Shown in pieces: positions 25,984-33,502 of a stretch of DNA of 64,000 nt; the first letter of the stretch is position 1; each line of letters begins with the position of its first letter. The position numbers and the translations under genes are program-made. The stretch covers positions 46,807-110,806 of the forward strand of contig NZ_BMSK01000027.1 of NCBI RefSeq assembly GCF_014649115.1. The letters are read 5' to 3'. The notes under the pieces are model-generated. The model had not been told where the DNA came from. It did no database searches and saw only the letters and a list, made by a program, of their open reading frames with translations. This stretch comes from Streptomyces eurythermus. GTDB taxonomy: Bacteria > Actinomycetota > Actinomycetes > Streptomycetales > Streptomycetaceae.

Positions 25984-27417
25984 ATGGACCTCGGCGTGCG
26001 CTGGAAACTGCACGGTGACGGGCGCACGCCCGCTCCCGGAGCGGTGGTACGCCCCGACGAACGGCTGTCCTGGCCCCGCACCGTGGGCCTGGGCGCCCAG
26101 CACGTGGTCGCGATGTTCGGCGCCTCCTTCGTGGCCCCCGTGCTCATGGGCCTGGACCCGAACCTGGCGATCATGATGTCGGGCGTGGCGACCGTGATCT
26201 TCCTGCTCGCCACCCGCGGCCGGGTGCCGAGCTACCTCGGCTGCTCCCTGTCGTTCGTGGGCGTGGCCGCCGTCATCCGCGCCCAGGGCGGCACCAGCGC
26301 GACCGTGACCGGCGCGGTGCTCGTCGTCGGCGCGGTGCTGTTCCTGGTGGGCCTGGCCGTGCAGCGGTTCGGCGCGCGGATCATCCACGCCGCCATGCCG
26401 CCGATCGTGACCGGTGCCGTCGTCATGCTGATCGGCTTCAACCTGGCCCCGGTGACCGCGTCCACCTACTGGCCGCAGGACCAGTGGACCGCCCTGCTGG
26501 TGATGCTCTTCACCGGGCTGGCGGTCGTCTGCCTGCGCGGTTTCTGGTCGCGCATCGCCATCTTCCTGGGTCTGGTCTTCGGCTACGGCATCTCCTGGGC
26601 CTTCGACCGGATCTTCGGCAAGATCCACTCCGTGAGCCCGAGCGGCAAGGTCACCGACCACTGGCGCCTGGACCTGTCCGCGGTCTCGCACGCCAACTGG
26701 ATCGGGCTGCCCCACCTGCACGGGCCGTCCTTCCAGTGGTCGGCCGTCCTGGTCGCCCTGCCCGTGGTCATCGCCCTGGTCGCGGAGAACGCGGGCCACG
26801 TCAAGGCGGTCGGCGAGATGACCGGCGACCCGCTGGACGACAAGCTCGGCACGGCGATCTCCGCCGACGGTGTCGCCTCGGTGCTCTCCACCGCCGTCGG
26901 CGGCCCGCCGAACACCACCTACTCCGAGAACATCGGCGTGATGGCCGCGACCCGCGTCTACTCCACCGCCGCCTACTGGGCCGCCGCCGGCTTCGCGCTG
27001 CTCTTCGGCGTGTGCCCGAAGTTCGGCGCGGTCGTGGCGGCCATCCCGGGCGGGGTGCTCGGCGGCATCACCGTCATCCTCTACGGCATGATCGGCCTGC
27101 TCGGCGCCCAGATCTGGACCAACGCCAAGGTGGACCTGCGCAACCCGCTGAACCTGGTCCCGGCCGCCGCGGGCATCATCATCGGCGTCGGCAACGTCTC
27201 CATGAAGTTCACCGACACCTTCTCGCTCAGCGGCATCGCCCTCGGCACCCTGGTCGTCATCACCGGCTACCACGCCCTGCGCGCGTTCGCCCCGGCCCAC
27301 CTGAAGGCGCAGGAGCCGCTGCTGGACGAGGGCACGTCGACGTACGACACGGAGGCGGAGGCGGACGCGGAGACCGGCTCGCGGGAGCACACGCGGGCGC
27401 CGCACGCCAAGTCCTAG
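25984..27417 (+). CDS. Uracil/xanthine permease (NCS2 family)
   Basis: A 477-aa inner-membrane nucleobase:proton symporter with about 14 segments. The TM1 motif LGAQHVVAMFGASFVAPVLMG, the TM8 region VIALVAENAGHVKAVGEMTG and the TM10 signature GGPPNTTYSENIGVMAATRVYS match the uracil/xanthine group; AENAGH with NTTYSENIG favours uracil-type UraA/RutG-like proteins over purine carriers. The C-terminal 35 residues are acidic and extra. ATG 25984 has only a weak site; an in-frame ATG at 25957 is possible. Confidence 0.88.
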   Translation: MDLGVRWKLHGDGRTPAPGAVVRPDERLSWPRTVGLGAQHVVAMFGASFVAPVLMGLDPNLAIMMSGVATVIFLLATRGRVPSYLGCSLSFVGVAAVIRAQGGTSATVTGAVLVVGAVLFLVGLAVQRFGARIIHAAMPPIVTGAVVMLIGFNLAPVTASTYWPQDQWTALLVMLFTGLAVVCLRGFWSRIAIFLGLVFGYGISWAFDRIFGKIHSVSPSGKVTDHWRLDLSAVSHANWIGLPHLHGPSFQWSAVLVALPVVIALVAENAGHVKAVGEMTGDPLDDKLGTAISADGVASVLSTAVGGPPNTTYSENIGVMAATRVYSTAAYWAAAGFALLFGVCPKFGAVVAAIPGGVLGGITVILYGMIGLLGAQIWTNAKVDLRNPLNLVPAAAGIIIGVGNVSMKFTDTFSLSGIALGTLVVITGYHALRAFAPAHLKAQEPLLDEGTSTYDTEAEADAETGSREHTRAPHAKS

Positions 27418-27508
27418 CCGGCGCTCCCGCGTTCCGCCGTTCCCCCGTTCCGGGGAAGCACCGGGCCGGTCGGCACGCCGGCCGGCACCGGGCTGGGACG
27501 CTTCCGCC

Positions 27509-28207
27509 ATGGCTACCCCCCTGGCGCGGCCCACGGCACGCATCACCCCCGTCGACGCCGTCGTGGCACGGATGCGCGCGCTGGACGCGGCCCTGCCCGC
27601 GCGGGACGGCGTCGCCGTGTTCAACCGCGTCTACCTCACCGTGACCGAGGAGGTCGGCCGGCGGCTGACCTCGGGCGCGTTCCCGGATCCGCGGGCGGCG
27701 AGCACGCTGGACGTGCGGTTCGCGGAGCGCTATCTGGCGGCGGTCGACGCGGCCGACGAGGACCGCCGCCCGCCCGCCTGCTGGCGGCCGCTGTTCCAGC
27801 TCCGCCGCCACCCCGGGGTACGGCCGTTGCAGTTCGCCCTGTCCGGCGTCAACGCGCACATCGGGCACGACCTGGCCCTGGCCCTGGTCGACACCTGCCG
27901 GGCGCTCGGCTGCGAACCGGCCGATCTGGAGGACGAGTTCGACCGGGTGGGCGAGCTGCTCGTGGCGCTGGAGGAACGCGTCCGCGAGGACCTCATGCCG
28001 GGCCCGGACCTGCTCCAGCTCGCCGACCCGCTCACCCATCTGCTGGGCTCGTGGAGCCTGGAGCGGGCCCGGGACGCGGCCTGGGCGGCGGCCCGCGCCC
28101 TGTGGGCGCTGCGGCACTGCACCGGGATCGCCGAGGAGTTCACCGAGCGGCTGGACGCGGCGGTGGGGTTCGCGGGCCGGATGCTGCTGACCCCGCTGCC
28201 CGGCTGA
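27509..28207 (+). CDS. DUF5995-like conserved protein
   Basis: A 232-aa soluble helical protein. The central FALSGVNAHIGHDLALALVDTC with its N-A-H-x-x-x-H arrangement and LVALEERVREDLMP match DUF5995, a family common in Streptomyces and of unknown function; the histidines and nearby acidic residues could bind metal. ATG 27509 is the first start; no strong ribosome site is visible. It is monocistronic, with about 90 bp on its left and a strong terminator on its right. Confidence 0.75.
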   Translation: MATPLARPTARITPVDAVVARMRALDAALPARDGVAVFNRVYLTVTEEVGRRLTSGAFPDPRAASTLDVRFAERYLAAVDAADEDRRPPACWRPLFQLRRHPGVRPLQFALSGVNAHIGHDLALALVDTCRALGCEPADLEDEFDRVGELLVALEERVREDLMPGPDLLQLADPLTHLLGSWSLERARDAAWAAARALWALRHCTGIAEEFTERLDAAVGFAGRMLLTPLPG

Positions 28208-28247
28208 GCGGGGCCGAGGGGTTGGCGAAGGCGCGGGGATTGGCGAA

Positions 28248-28286
28248 GGCGCGGGCGGCCGGAATCCCGGTCCGGCCGCCCGCGCC
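28248..28286. terminator. Bidirectional terminator between convergent genes
   Basis: A perfect 16-bp stem (28248-28263 with 28271-28286) and a 7-nt loop lie between the DUF5995-like gene and davB, which converge here. Confidence 0.75.
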
Positions 28287-28303
28287 TCGGTCCGTCTCCC
28301 GGG

Positions 28304-30001
28304 TCAGTCCTCGGGAAGCTCCACCGGGGCGATCTCGTCGTAGACGTCACCCGGGCCCGGGTTCGACGGGTCGGTCGTGCCGCCGAAGTGGTGCATCACG
28401 CCCCACACCGCGTTCAGCGCGGTCTGCACGGCGCCCTCGGCCCAGCCGGCCGTCCAGGAGATGTCGTCGCCGGCGAGGAAGATGCCCCGCTTGTCCTCGG
28501 GCAGCCGGTCCTGCATGAAGTGGGTGAACAGGCGCCGCTGGTAGCGGTAGTGGCCGGGCAGGTTGGCCTTGAACGCGCCCATGAAGTAGGGCTCGTTCTC
28601 CCAGGAGACCGTCACCGGGTTGCCGATGATGTGCTTGCGGATGTCGACCTTCGGGTAGATCTCGCCGAGCGACTTCAGCATGACCTCCATCCGCTCGTTC
28701 GCGGACAGCGGCAGCCACTTCAGGCTGTCGTCGCACCAGGTGTACGACAGACAGATCACGGCGGGCCGGTCCGGGCCGTCGTCGAGCAGGTAGGTGCCGC
28801 GGGTCATGCGGTCGGTGAGCGTCATCGACATGACGTCCCGGCCGGTCTCCTCGTCCTTGTCCAGCCAGAACGGCCGGTCCACGGGGACGAACAGCTTCGA
28901 GGACTCCATGTAGTGGGTGCGCTCGATCGCGGTCCAGTGGTCGATCGGGAAGAGCGAGTCGTCACAGGCGATCTTGGACAGCAGCATCCAGGACTGGGCG
29001 GTGAAGATCGCCGCCTGGTAGGTGCGGATGTCGCCGTCCGCGTCCGTCACCGTGATCCGGTTGCCCGCGGTGCGGTGCAGCCGGGTCACCGCCGGCTTCG
29101 GCTCGCCGCCCGGGTGCAGGGACTTCAGCGAGGTGCCGTGCGGCCAGTGCACGATCTTCTCCGGCTCCCGCTCCCACAGGCGCAGCGGCAGCTGCTGGGA
29201 GCCGCCGACGATGCCGCGGTGGTGGTCGTCGGCCTCGGTGTAGACGACGCGCAGGATCTCCAGGATGGAGTTCGGGAAGTCGGTGTCCCAGCCGCCGGTG
29301 CCGAAGCCGACCTGGCCGAAGATCTCCCGGTGCCGGAAGGACTTGAACGCCTCGGAGTCGCACAGGAAGCCGTAGAAGGTCTGGTTGTCGAGCTTCTCGA
29401 CCAGCTTCGCCCAGATCTCCCGGATGCGCGGCACGTCCCGCTCGCGCATCGCGCGGTTCATGTCGGAGAAGTCGGCGCCCTCCTCCAGGCACTTGTTCCA
29501 GGCCTCGGCGACGTCCCGGTACACCTGGGGCAGGTCGTCGATGGTGACGGCGTAGTGCGACTCGCCCTTGAGGTCGACCACGGTCGACGGGGTGGCCTCG
29601 GCCAGCGGGTTCGGGAAGGGCCTGGTCTCCAGGCCGACCAGGTCGATGTAGTGCTGGAGGGCGGTGGAGGAGGGCGGGAAGCGCATGGCGCCCATCTCGG
29701 CGGTCAGCGAGTCGTCGCAGCCGTCGAAGCCGACCGTGCGGAGCCGGCCGCCGATCTGGTCGGCCTCGTAGACGACGGGCTTGAGACCCATCTTCATCAG
29801 CTCGTAGGCGGCCACGATGCCGGACAGGCCGCCGCCGATGACCGCGACCTCGGTGCCGTGCTCGGTCGCCGGGACCTGGCCGAGGCCCGCCGGGTGGGCG
29901 AGGAAGTCGTCGTAGGCGTAGGGGAAGTCCGGGCCGAACATGGTGATCGGCGGCTGCTGCTCGTCGGTGTGCTCGACGGCGTTGGGCACCGTGGACGTCA
30001 T
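28304..30001 (-). CDS. davB: L-lysine 2-monooxygenase-type flavin amine oxidase
   Basis: Predicted to convert L-lysine and O2 to 5-aminovaleramide. At 565 aa it follows Pseudomonas DavB closely from memory: ITMFGPDFPYAYDDFLAHPAGLG at the N-terminus, the FAD dinucleotide fold VAVIGGGLSGIVAAYELMKMGLKPVVYEA (about 50-78), MRFPPSSTALQHY, FGQVGFGTGGWDTDFPNSILEI and the C-terminal AGDDISWTAGWAEGAVQTALNAVWGIM-type FAD motif. Tryptophan or phenylalanine monooxygenase is the alternative, but the davA neighbour favours lysine. It is the second gene after davA (86 bp gap), with its terminator at 28248-28286. Confidence 0.85.
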   Translation of the reverse strand: MTSTVPNAVEHTDEQQPPITMFGPDFPYAYDDFLAHPAGLGQVPATEHGTEVAVIGGGLSGIVAAYELMKMGLKPVVYEADQIGGRLRTVGFDGCDDSLTAEMGAMRFPPSSTALQHYIDLVGLETRPFPNPLAEATPSTVVDLKGESHYAVTIDDLPQVYRDVAEAWNKCLEEGADFSDMNRAMRERDVPRIREIWAKLVEKLDNQTFYGFLCDSEAFKSFRHREIFGQVGFGTGGWDTDFPNSILEILRVVYTEADDHHRGIVGGSQQLPLRLWEREPEKIVHWPHGTSLKSLHPGGEPKPAVTRLHRTAGNRITVTDADGDIRTYQAAIFTAQSWMLLSKIACDDSLFPIDHWTAIERTHYMESSKLFVPVDRPFWLDKDEETGRDVMSMTLTDRMTRGTYLLDDGPDRPAVICLSYTWCDDSLKWLPLSANERMEVMLKSLGEIYPKVDIRKHIIGNPVTVSWENEPYFMGAFKANLPGHYRYQRRLFTHFMQDRLPEDKRGIFLAGDDISWTAGWAEGAVQTALNAVWGVMHHFGGTTDPSNPGPGDVYDEIAPVELPED

Positions 30002-30087
30002 GGGGGTACGGACTCCTTGCGTGGTGGAACAGGGTGAGGCTGCTGCGGCCGCTTGCGCGCGGCTCTCCTTCGCGGCTGGTCCGCGGC

Positions 30088-30876
30088 TCAGACCAGGGAC
30101 CCGTACAGACCGGGGCGGCGGTCCGCCAGGTACGGGTTGTTCTCCCGGGAGGCGGCCAGGAAGGCGGGGTCGGCGTCGGCGAGCACCAGCTGCTCGGCGC
30201 GGCCGGCGCGGGTGCGGGCGACGCCGTCGGGGCCGGCGAGGACGGAGAGGCCGATGAACTCGAACTCCCCTTCCTGACCGACCCGGTTGACGTACGCGAC
30301 GTACATCTGGTTCTCGAAGGCGCGTACCGGGATCATCGACTCGGCGACGAACTGGAAGGGGTGCATCTGCGCGGTCGGTACGACGAGGAGGTCGGTGCCG
30401 GCCAGGGCGTGGGCCCGGACGTTCTCCGGGAACTCGACGTCGTAGCAGATCAGCAGGCCCACGGTGAGCCCGTTCAGCTCGGCCTGGACGACCTGCCGCT
30501 CGCCCGGCGTGAAGTGGTCGCGCTCGAAGCAGCCGAAGAGGTGGGTCTTGCGGTAGTTGGCGAGCCGGGTGCCGTCGGCGGAGATCAGCTGGGCGGAGTT
30601 GAAGACGGTGTCGCCGTCGCGCTCCGGGTAGCCGTAGACGAGGGCCAGGCCGTGCCGGGTGGCGATCTCGGCGACCGCGTCGGCCGAGTCGCCGTCGGCG
30701 GGCTCGGCGAGGCGGGCGATGTCGTCGCCGATCGCGTACCCGGTGAGGAACATCTCCGGCGCGGCCAGCAGCCCGGCGCCCGCGGCGGCGGCGCGGCCCG
30801 CGGCCTCGTCGAGGACCTTCAGGTTCTCGGCGATCGAGCCGGGACGGCCGGAGCTCTGGAGCAGGGCGGTGCGCAT
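30088..30876 (-). CDS. davA: 5-aminovaleramide amidohydrolase (nitrilase superfamily)
   Basis: Predicted to hydrolyse 5-aminovaleramide to 5-aminovalerate, the step after davB. The 262-aa carbon-nitrogen hydrolase has the triad Glu41 (APEMFLTGY), Lys110 (NYRKTHLFG) and Cys144 (LLICYDVEFPEN), all intact. Length and motifs (VYGYPER, VPTAQMHPF) follow Pseudomonas DavA. ATG 30874-30876 has GTGAGGATC upstream. Its promoter and an array of TTGCG boxes lie just upstream, so it is the first gene of a davA-davB operon. Lysine degradation would continue with 5-aminovalerate transaminase, not in this window. Confidence 0.87.
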   Translation of the reverse strand: MRTALLQSSGRPGSIAENLKVLDEAAGRAAAAGAGLLAAPEMFLTGYAIGDDIARLAEPADGDSADAVAEIATRHGLALVYGYPERDGDTVFNSAQLISADGTRLANYRKTHLFGCFERDHFTPGERQVVQAELNGLTVGLLICYDVEFPENVRAHALAGTDLLVVPTAQMHPFQFVAESMIPVRAFENQMYVAYVNRVGQEGEFEFIGLSVLAGPDGVARTRAGRAEQLVLADADPAFLAASRENNPYLADRRPGLYGSLV

Positions 30877-30918
30877 GCGTGATCCTCACCGGAACGACAG
30901 GGTTGGGGGGTCAGGAAG

Positions 30919-30948
30919 ACGGTACGGGCGGCGCGCTCGGCCGGACAA
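30919..30948 (-). promoter_or_regulatory. davA promoter
   Basis: On the minus strand TTGTCC (30943-30948), 18 nt, TACCGT (30919-30924). The first TTGCG box begins 11 bp upstream of the -35, exactly as at the permease promoter. Confidence 0.55.
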
Positions 30949-30956
30949 GAAGGAGC

Positions 30957-31019
30957 CGTTGCGCGCGCGTGCGTGGTTCGTTGCGCGGAATCGGGGCTGG
31001 GCGGCGATTCGTTGCGCGG
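30957..31019 (-). promoter_or_regulatory. TTGCG box array upstream of davA
   Basis: Three copies of CGTTGCGCG begin their TTGCG at 30959, 30981 and 31012, spaced 22 and 31 bp (about 2 and 3 helical turns). The array matches the one at 33315-33397. A likely target of the adjacent Lrp/AsnC protein, by inference. Confidence 0.6.
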
Positions 31020-31047
31020 GCCGGTGGGCTTCCCCGGAAAAGCAGTC

Positions 31048-31153
31048 GGGGCGCCTTGTCGTACGCCGGGTGCGGGCCGTGCGGGGTTGCTCGCGCAGTT
31101 CCCCGCGCCCCTTCAGGGGGCGCTGCCCGCAGCCGGCGACGACAAGGCGCCCC
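31048..31153. repeat. Palindromic intergenic element, repeat copy 2
   Basis: Perfect 14-bp terminal inverted repeats (31048-31061 with 31140-31153) enclose two inner hairpins. The core 31092-31123 is the reverse complement of the copy at 15278-15308 with few changes. It looks like a miniature, MITE-like or REP-like element. It lies just after the Lrp stop and could end that transcript. Confidence 0.6.
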
Positions 31154-31169
31154 GGGCCGCCGTCCGCTC

Positions 31170-31622
31170 CTACCCCGGTGCCCCGGAGGAGAAGCGGCGC
31201 AGCAGTGGTGACAGGACCAGGACGGACTTGGTGCGTTCCACGAACGGCTCGCCCGCGATCCGCTCCAGGACCCGCTCGAAGTGCCGCATGTCGGAGGCGA
31301 AGACCTGGGCGATCGCGTCCGCGTCGCCGGTGACGGTCGACGCGGCCACGACCTCCTGGTACCGCTCCAGACCCCGCTGGATGGTCTCCGGAGAGGTGTT
31401 GCTCCGGCAGTAGATCTCGATGTACCCCTCGGTCTCCCAGCCGAGCGCCGCCGGGTCCACCCGGACGGTGAACCCGGTGATGGCTCCGGTGGCCCGCAGC
31501 CGGTCCACGCGCCGCTTCACCGCGGGCGCGGACAGGCCGATCAGCTGCCCGATGTCCGCGTAGGAGCGGCGGGCGTCCTCGGCGAGGGCGTGCACGATGC
31601 GTTCGTCGAGATCGTTCAGCAC
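31170..31622 (-). CDS. Lrp/AsnC-family regulator of the lysine module
   Basis: A 150-aa regulator: winged HTH at 1-55 (LNDLDERIVHALAEDARRSYADIGQLIGLS, recognition helix SAPAVKRRVDRLR) and RAM domain at 65-145 (STVTGDADAIAQVFASD). It is placed 27 bp after the permease on the same strand and upstream of davA, hence probably the regulator of lysine uptake and oxidation. GTG 31620-31622 has no good ribosome site, so translation may depend on the upstream gene. Members of this family bind phased arrays, as seen at both promoters of the module. Confidence 0.88.
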   Translation of the reverse strand: MLNDLDERIVHALAEDARRSYADIGQLIGLSAPAVKRRVDRLRATGAITGFTVRVDPAALGWETEGYIEIYCRSNTSPETIQRGLERYQEVVAASTVTGDADAIAQVFASDMRHFERVLERIAGEPFVERTKSVLVLSPLLRRFSSGAPG

Positions 31623-31649
31623 AGGGGGTCGTTCACTTCTTCGGTTCGG

Positions 31650-33137
31650 TCACTTCACTGCCGTCACCGCGAGGTCGTCGTCGGCCGCGAGACGGGAACG
31701 GCGATAGCCGTACAGGAAGTAGAACACGAGCCCGACGGCCATCCAGCATCCGAAGACGACCCAGGTCACGGTGTCGAGGCTGAACATGTTGTACGCGCAG
31801 AACAGGAAGCCCAGCACCGGCAGCAGCGGCCCGAACGGCACCTTGAACGTCCGCTCCAGGTTCGGCCGCTTGCGGCGCAGCACGATGACCGCGACGTTGA
31901 CCAGGGCGAAGGCGAACAGGGTGCCGATGCTGGTGGCGTCGACGAGCTTGCCCAGCGGGATGAGGGCGGCGAGCGCACCGCAGAACAGGGAGACGATCAC
32001 CGTGTTGAGGCGGGGGGCGCCGGACTTGCGGTGGACCTTGCCGAGCGCCTTGGGCACCAGGCCGTCGCGGGACATCGCGAAGAGGATGCGGGTCTGGCCG
32101 TAGAGCACGGTGAGCACCACGCTCGCGATGGAGATGACCGCGCCCAGCGCCAGCATCGTGCCCCAGAAGGTCTGGCCGCTGACATCGTTCATGATCGCGG
32201 CGAGGGAGGCCTCCGAGCCGTCGAACTTCTTCCAGTTCCAGGCGCCGACGGCGACACCGGCGACGAGCACGTACAGCGCGGTGACGATGATCAGCGACAG
32301 CATGATCGCCCGCGGCAGGTCCCGCTTGGGGTCCTTGGCCTCCTCACCGGCGGTGGAGGCGGCGTCGAAGCCGATGTACGAGAAGAACAGCGTGGCGCCG
32401 GCGGCGCTGACGCCGCTCATGCCGAGCGGCATGAAGTCGGCGTAGTTGCCGGACTTGAAGCCCATGATGCCGACCGCGCAGAACAGCACGAGGGCGACGA
32501 TCTTCACGCACACCATGATCGTGTTGGCGCGGGCGGACTCGCGGGCGCCGCCGAGCAGGAACACCATCGCCAGCAGGACGACGACCAGCGCGGGCAGGTT
32601 GATGACACCGCCCTCGCCGGGGGCCGAGGACAGCACGCTCGGGATGGTGACGCCGATGGTGCCGTCCAGCAGCTCGTTCAGGTACTCGCCCCAGCCGACG
32701 GCGACGGCGGCCACCGAGACGCCGTACTCCAGGATCAGGCACCAGCCGCAGACCCAGGCGACCAGCTCGCCCATCGTTGCGTATGCGTACGAGTAGGAGG
32801 AGCCGGCGACCGGGATGCTGCCCGCCAGCTCGGCGTAGGACAGGGCCGAGAACAGCGCGGTGAGGCCGGCGATCACGAAGGACAGGGTGACCGCGGGGCC
32901 GGCCTCGGGGACGGCGTCGCCGAGGACGACGAAGATGCCGGTGCCGAGGGTGGCACCGATGCTGATCATGGTCAGCTGCCACAGCCCGAGGGAGCGCCGA
33001 AGCTGTCCTCCCTCGCCGTGGCCGCCCTCCGCGACCAGGCGTTCCACCGGCTTGCGACGCATCAGGCGCGCGGCGACGCCCGGGGACGCGGGGGCGGCCG
33101 GTATCTGGTTCTGCGGGGGTGCGCCTTGGTCGAGCAC
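31650..33137 (-). CDS. APC permease, cationic amino-acid transporter (CAT) type
   Basis: A 495-aa membrane protein with about 12-13 segments and a long soluble N-terminus. LTMISIGATLGTGIFVVLGDAVPEAGPAV in TM1 and SYIGFDAASTAGEEAKDPKRDLP in TM6-7 are CAT-family hallmarks (YfnA/CAT; lysine, arginine or a broad range). GTG 33135-33137 is chosen for its AAGGAG site 7 nt upstream; in-frame codons further upstream lack one. Promoter and TTGCG boxes lie at 33276-33397. It is probably transcribed together with the Lrp gene, and lysine is the likely substrate in view of davBA. Confidence 0.88.
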   Translation of the reverse strand: MLDQGAPPQNQIPAAPASPGVAARLMRRKPVERLVAEGGHGEGGQLRRSLGLWQLTMISIGATLGTGIFVVLGDAVPEAGPAVTLSFVIAGLTALFSALSYAELAGSIPVAGSSYSYAYATMGELVAWVCGWCLILEYGVSVAAVAVGWGEYLNELLDGTIGVTIPSVLSSAPGEGGVINLPALVVVLLAMVFLLGGARESARANTIMVCVKIVALVLFCAVGIMGFKSGNYADFMPLGMSGVSAAGATLFFSYIGFDAASTAGEEAKDPKRDLPRAIMLSLIIVTALYVLVAGVAVGAWNWKKFDGSEASLAAIMNDVSGQTFWGTMLALGAVISIASVVLTVLYGQTRILFAMSRDGLVPKALGKVHRKSGAPRLNTVIVSLFCGALAALIPLGKLVDATSIGTLFAFALVNVAVIVLRRKRPNLERTFKVPFGPLLPVLGFLFCAYNMFSLDTVTWVVFGCWMAVGLVFYFLYGYRRSRLAADDDLAVTAVK

Positions 33138-33275
33138 GCGCTGGCTCCTTATCGCTGCCGGTGTGGTGCGGACGCGGACCGGCGGATGAGCCGGCCCTCG
33201 TGGACGGGGACCGGTGGGCCTGCGAGGGCAGGAACCCACCGAGCGGGGTCCCCGCCACGCACGTACTAGCGCAGC

Positions 33276-33305
33276 ACCCTATGAGGCGGGCCTTCACGGG
33301 CGTAA
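33276..33305 (-). promoter_or_regulatory. Permease-lrp promoter
   Basis: On the minus strand TTACGC (33300-33305), 18 nt, TAGGGT (33276-33281). The leader is about 130 nt to the GTG. Confidence 0.5.
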
Positions 33306-33314
33306 TGCAGCAAC

Positions 33315-33397
33315 CTTGCGCATCCCCGCAGAATCATTGCGTTCATCCGCCCCGAATGACAAATCGTTGCGCGCGCGGTTTCGACCGTTGCGCAACG
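33315..33397 (-). promoter_or_regulatory. TTGCG box array upstream of the permease
   Basis: TTGCG boxes begin at 33316, 33337, 33367 and 33388, spaced 21, 30 and 21 bp. The last is part of the perfect palindrome CGTTGCGCAACG (33386-33397). The first box starts 11 bp upstream of the -35. It shares motif, orientation, distance and spacing with the davA array. Confidence 0.6.
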
Positions 33398-33434
33398 CCC
33401 TGAGGCGCACCTTTTCCGAGGTCGGCGGATACGG

Positions 33435-33479
33435 CGACGGCCCCCGCCGTTCCCGGGTGGGGAACGGCGGGGGCCGTCG
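33435..33479 (-). terminator. Terminator of guaB1
   Basis: A perfect 20-bp stem (33435-33454 with 33460-33479) with a 5-nt loop, 23 bp past the guaB1 stop. Confidence 0.8.
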
Positions 33480-33502
33480 TGCGGATCGCGGCAGGCCGCG
33501 GG

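Noticed and set aside
27440..27457. Six-bp hairpin TTCCCC/GGGGAA after the uracil permease
   Set aside because: Too short and weak to call as a terminator, although it is in the right place.
24520..27624. Leftward open frame extending the ROK gene to over 1400 codons
   Set aside because: The extension runs antisense through two transporter genes; the HTH start at 24519 is clear.
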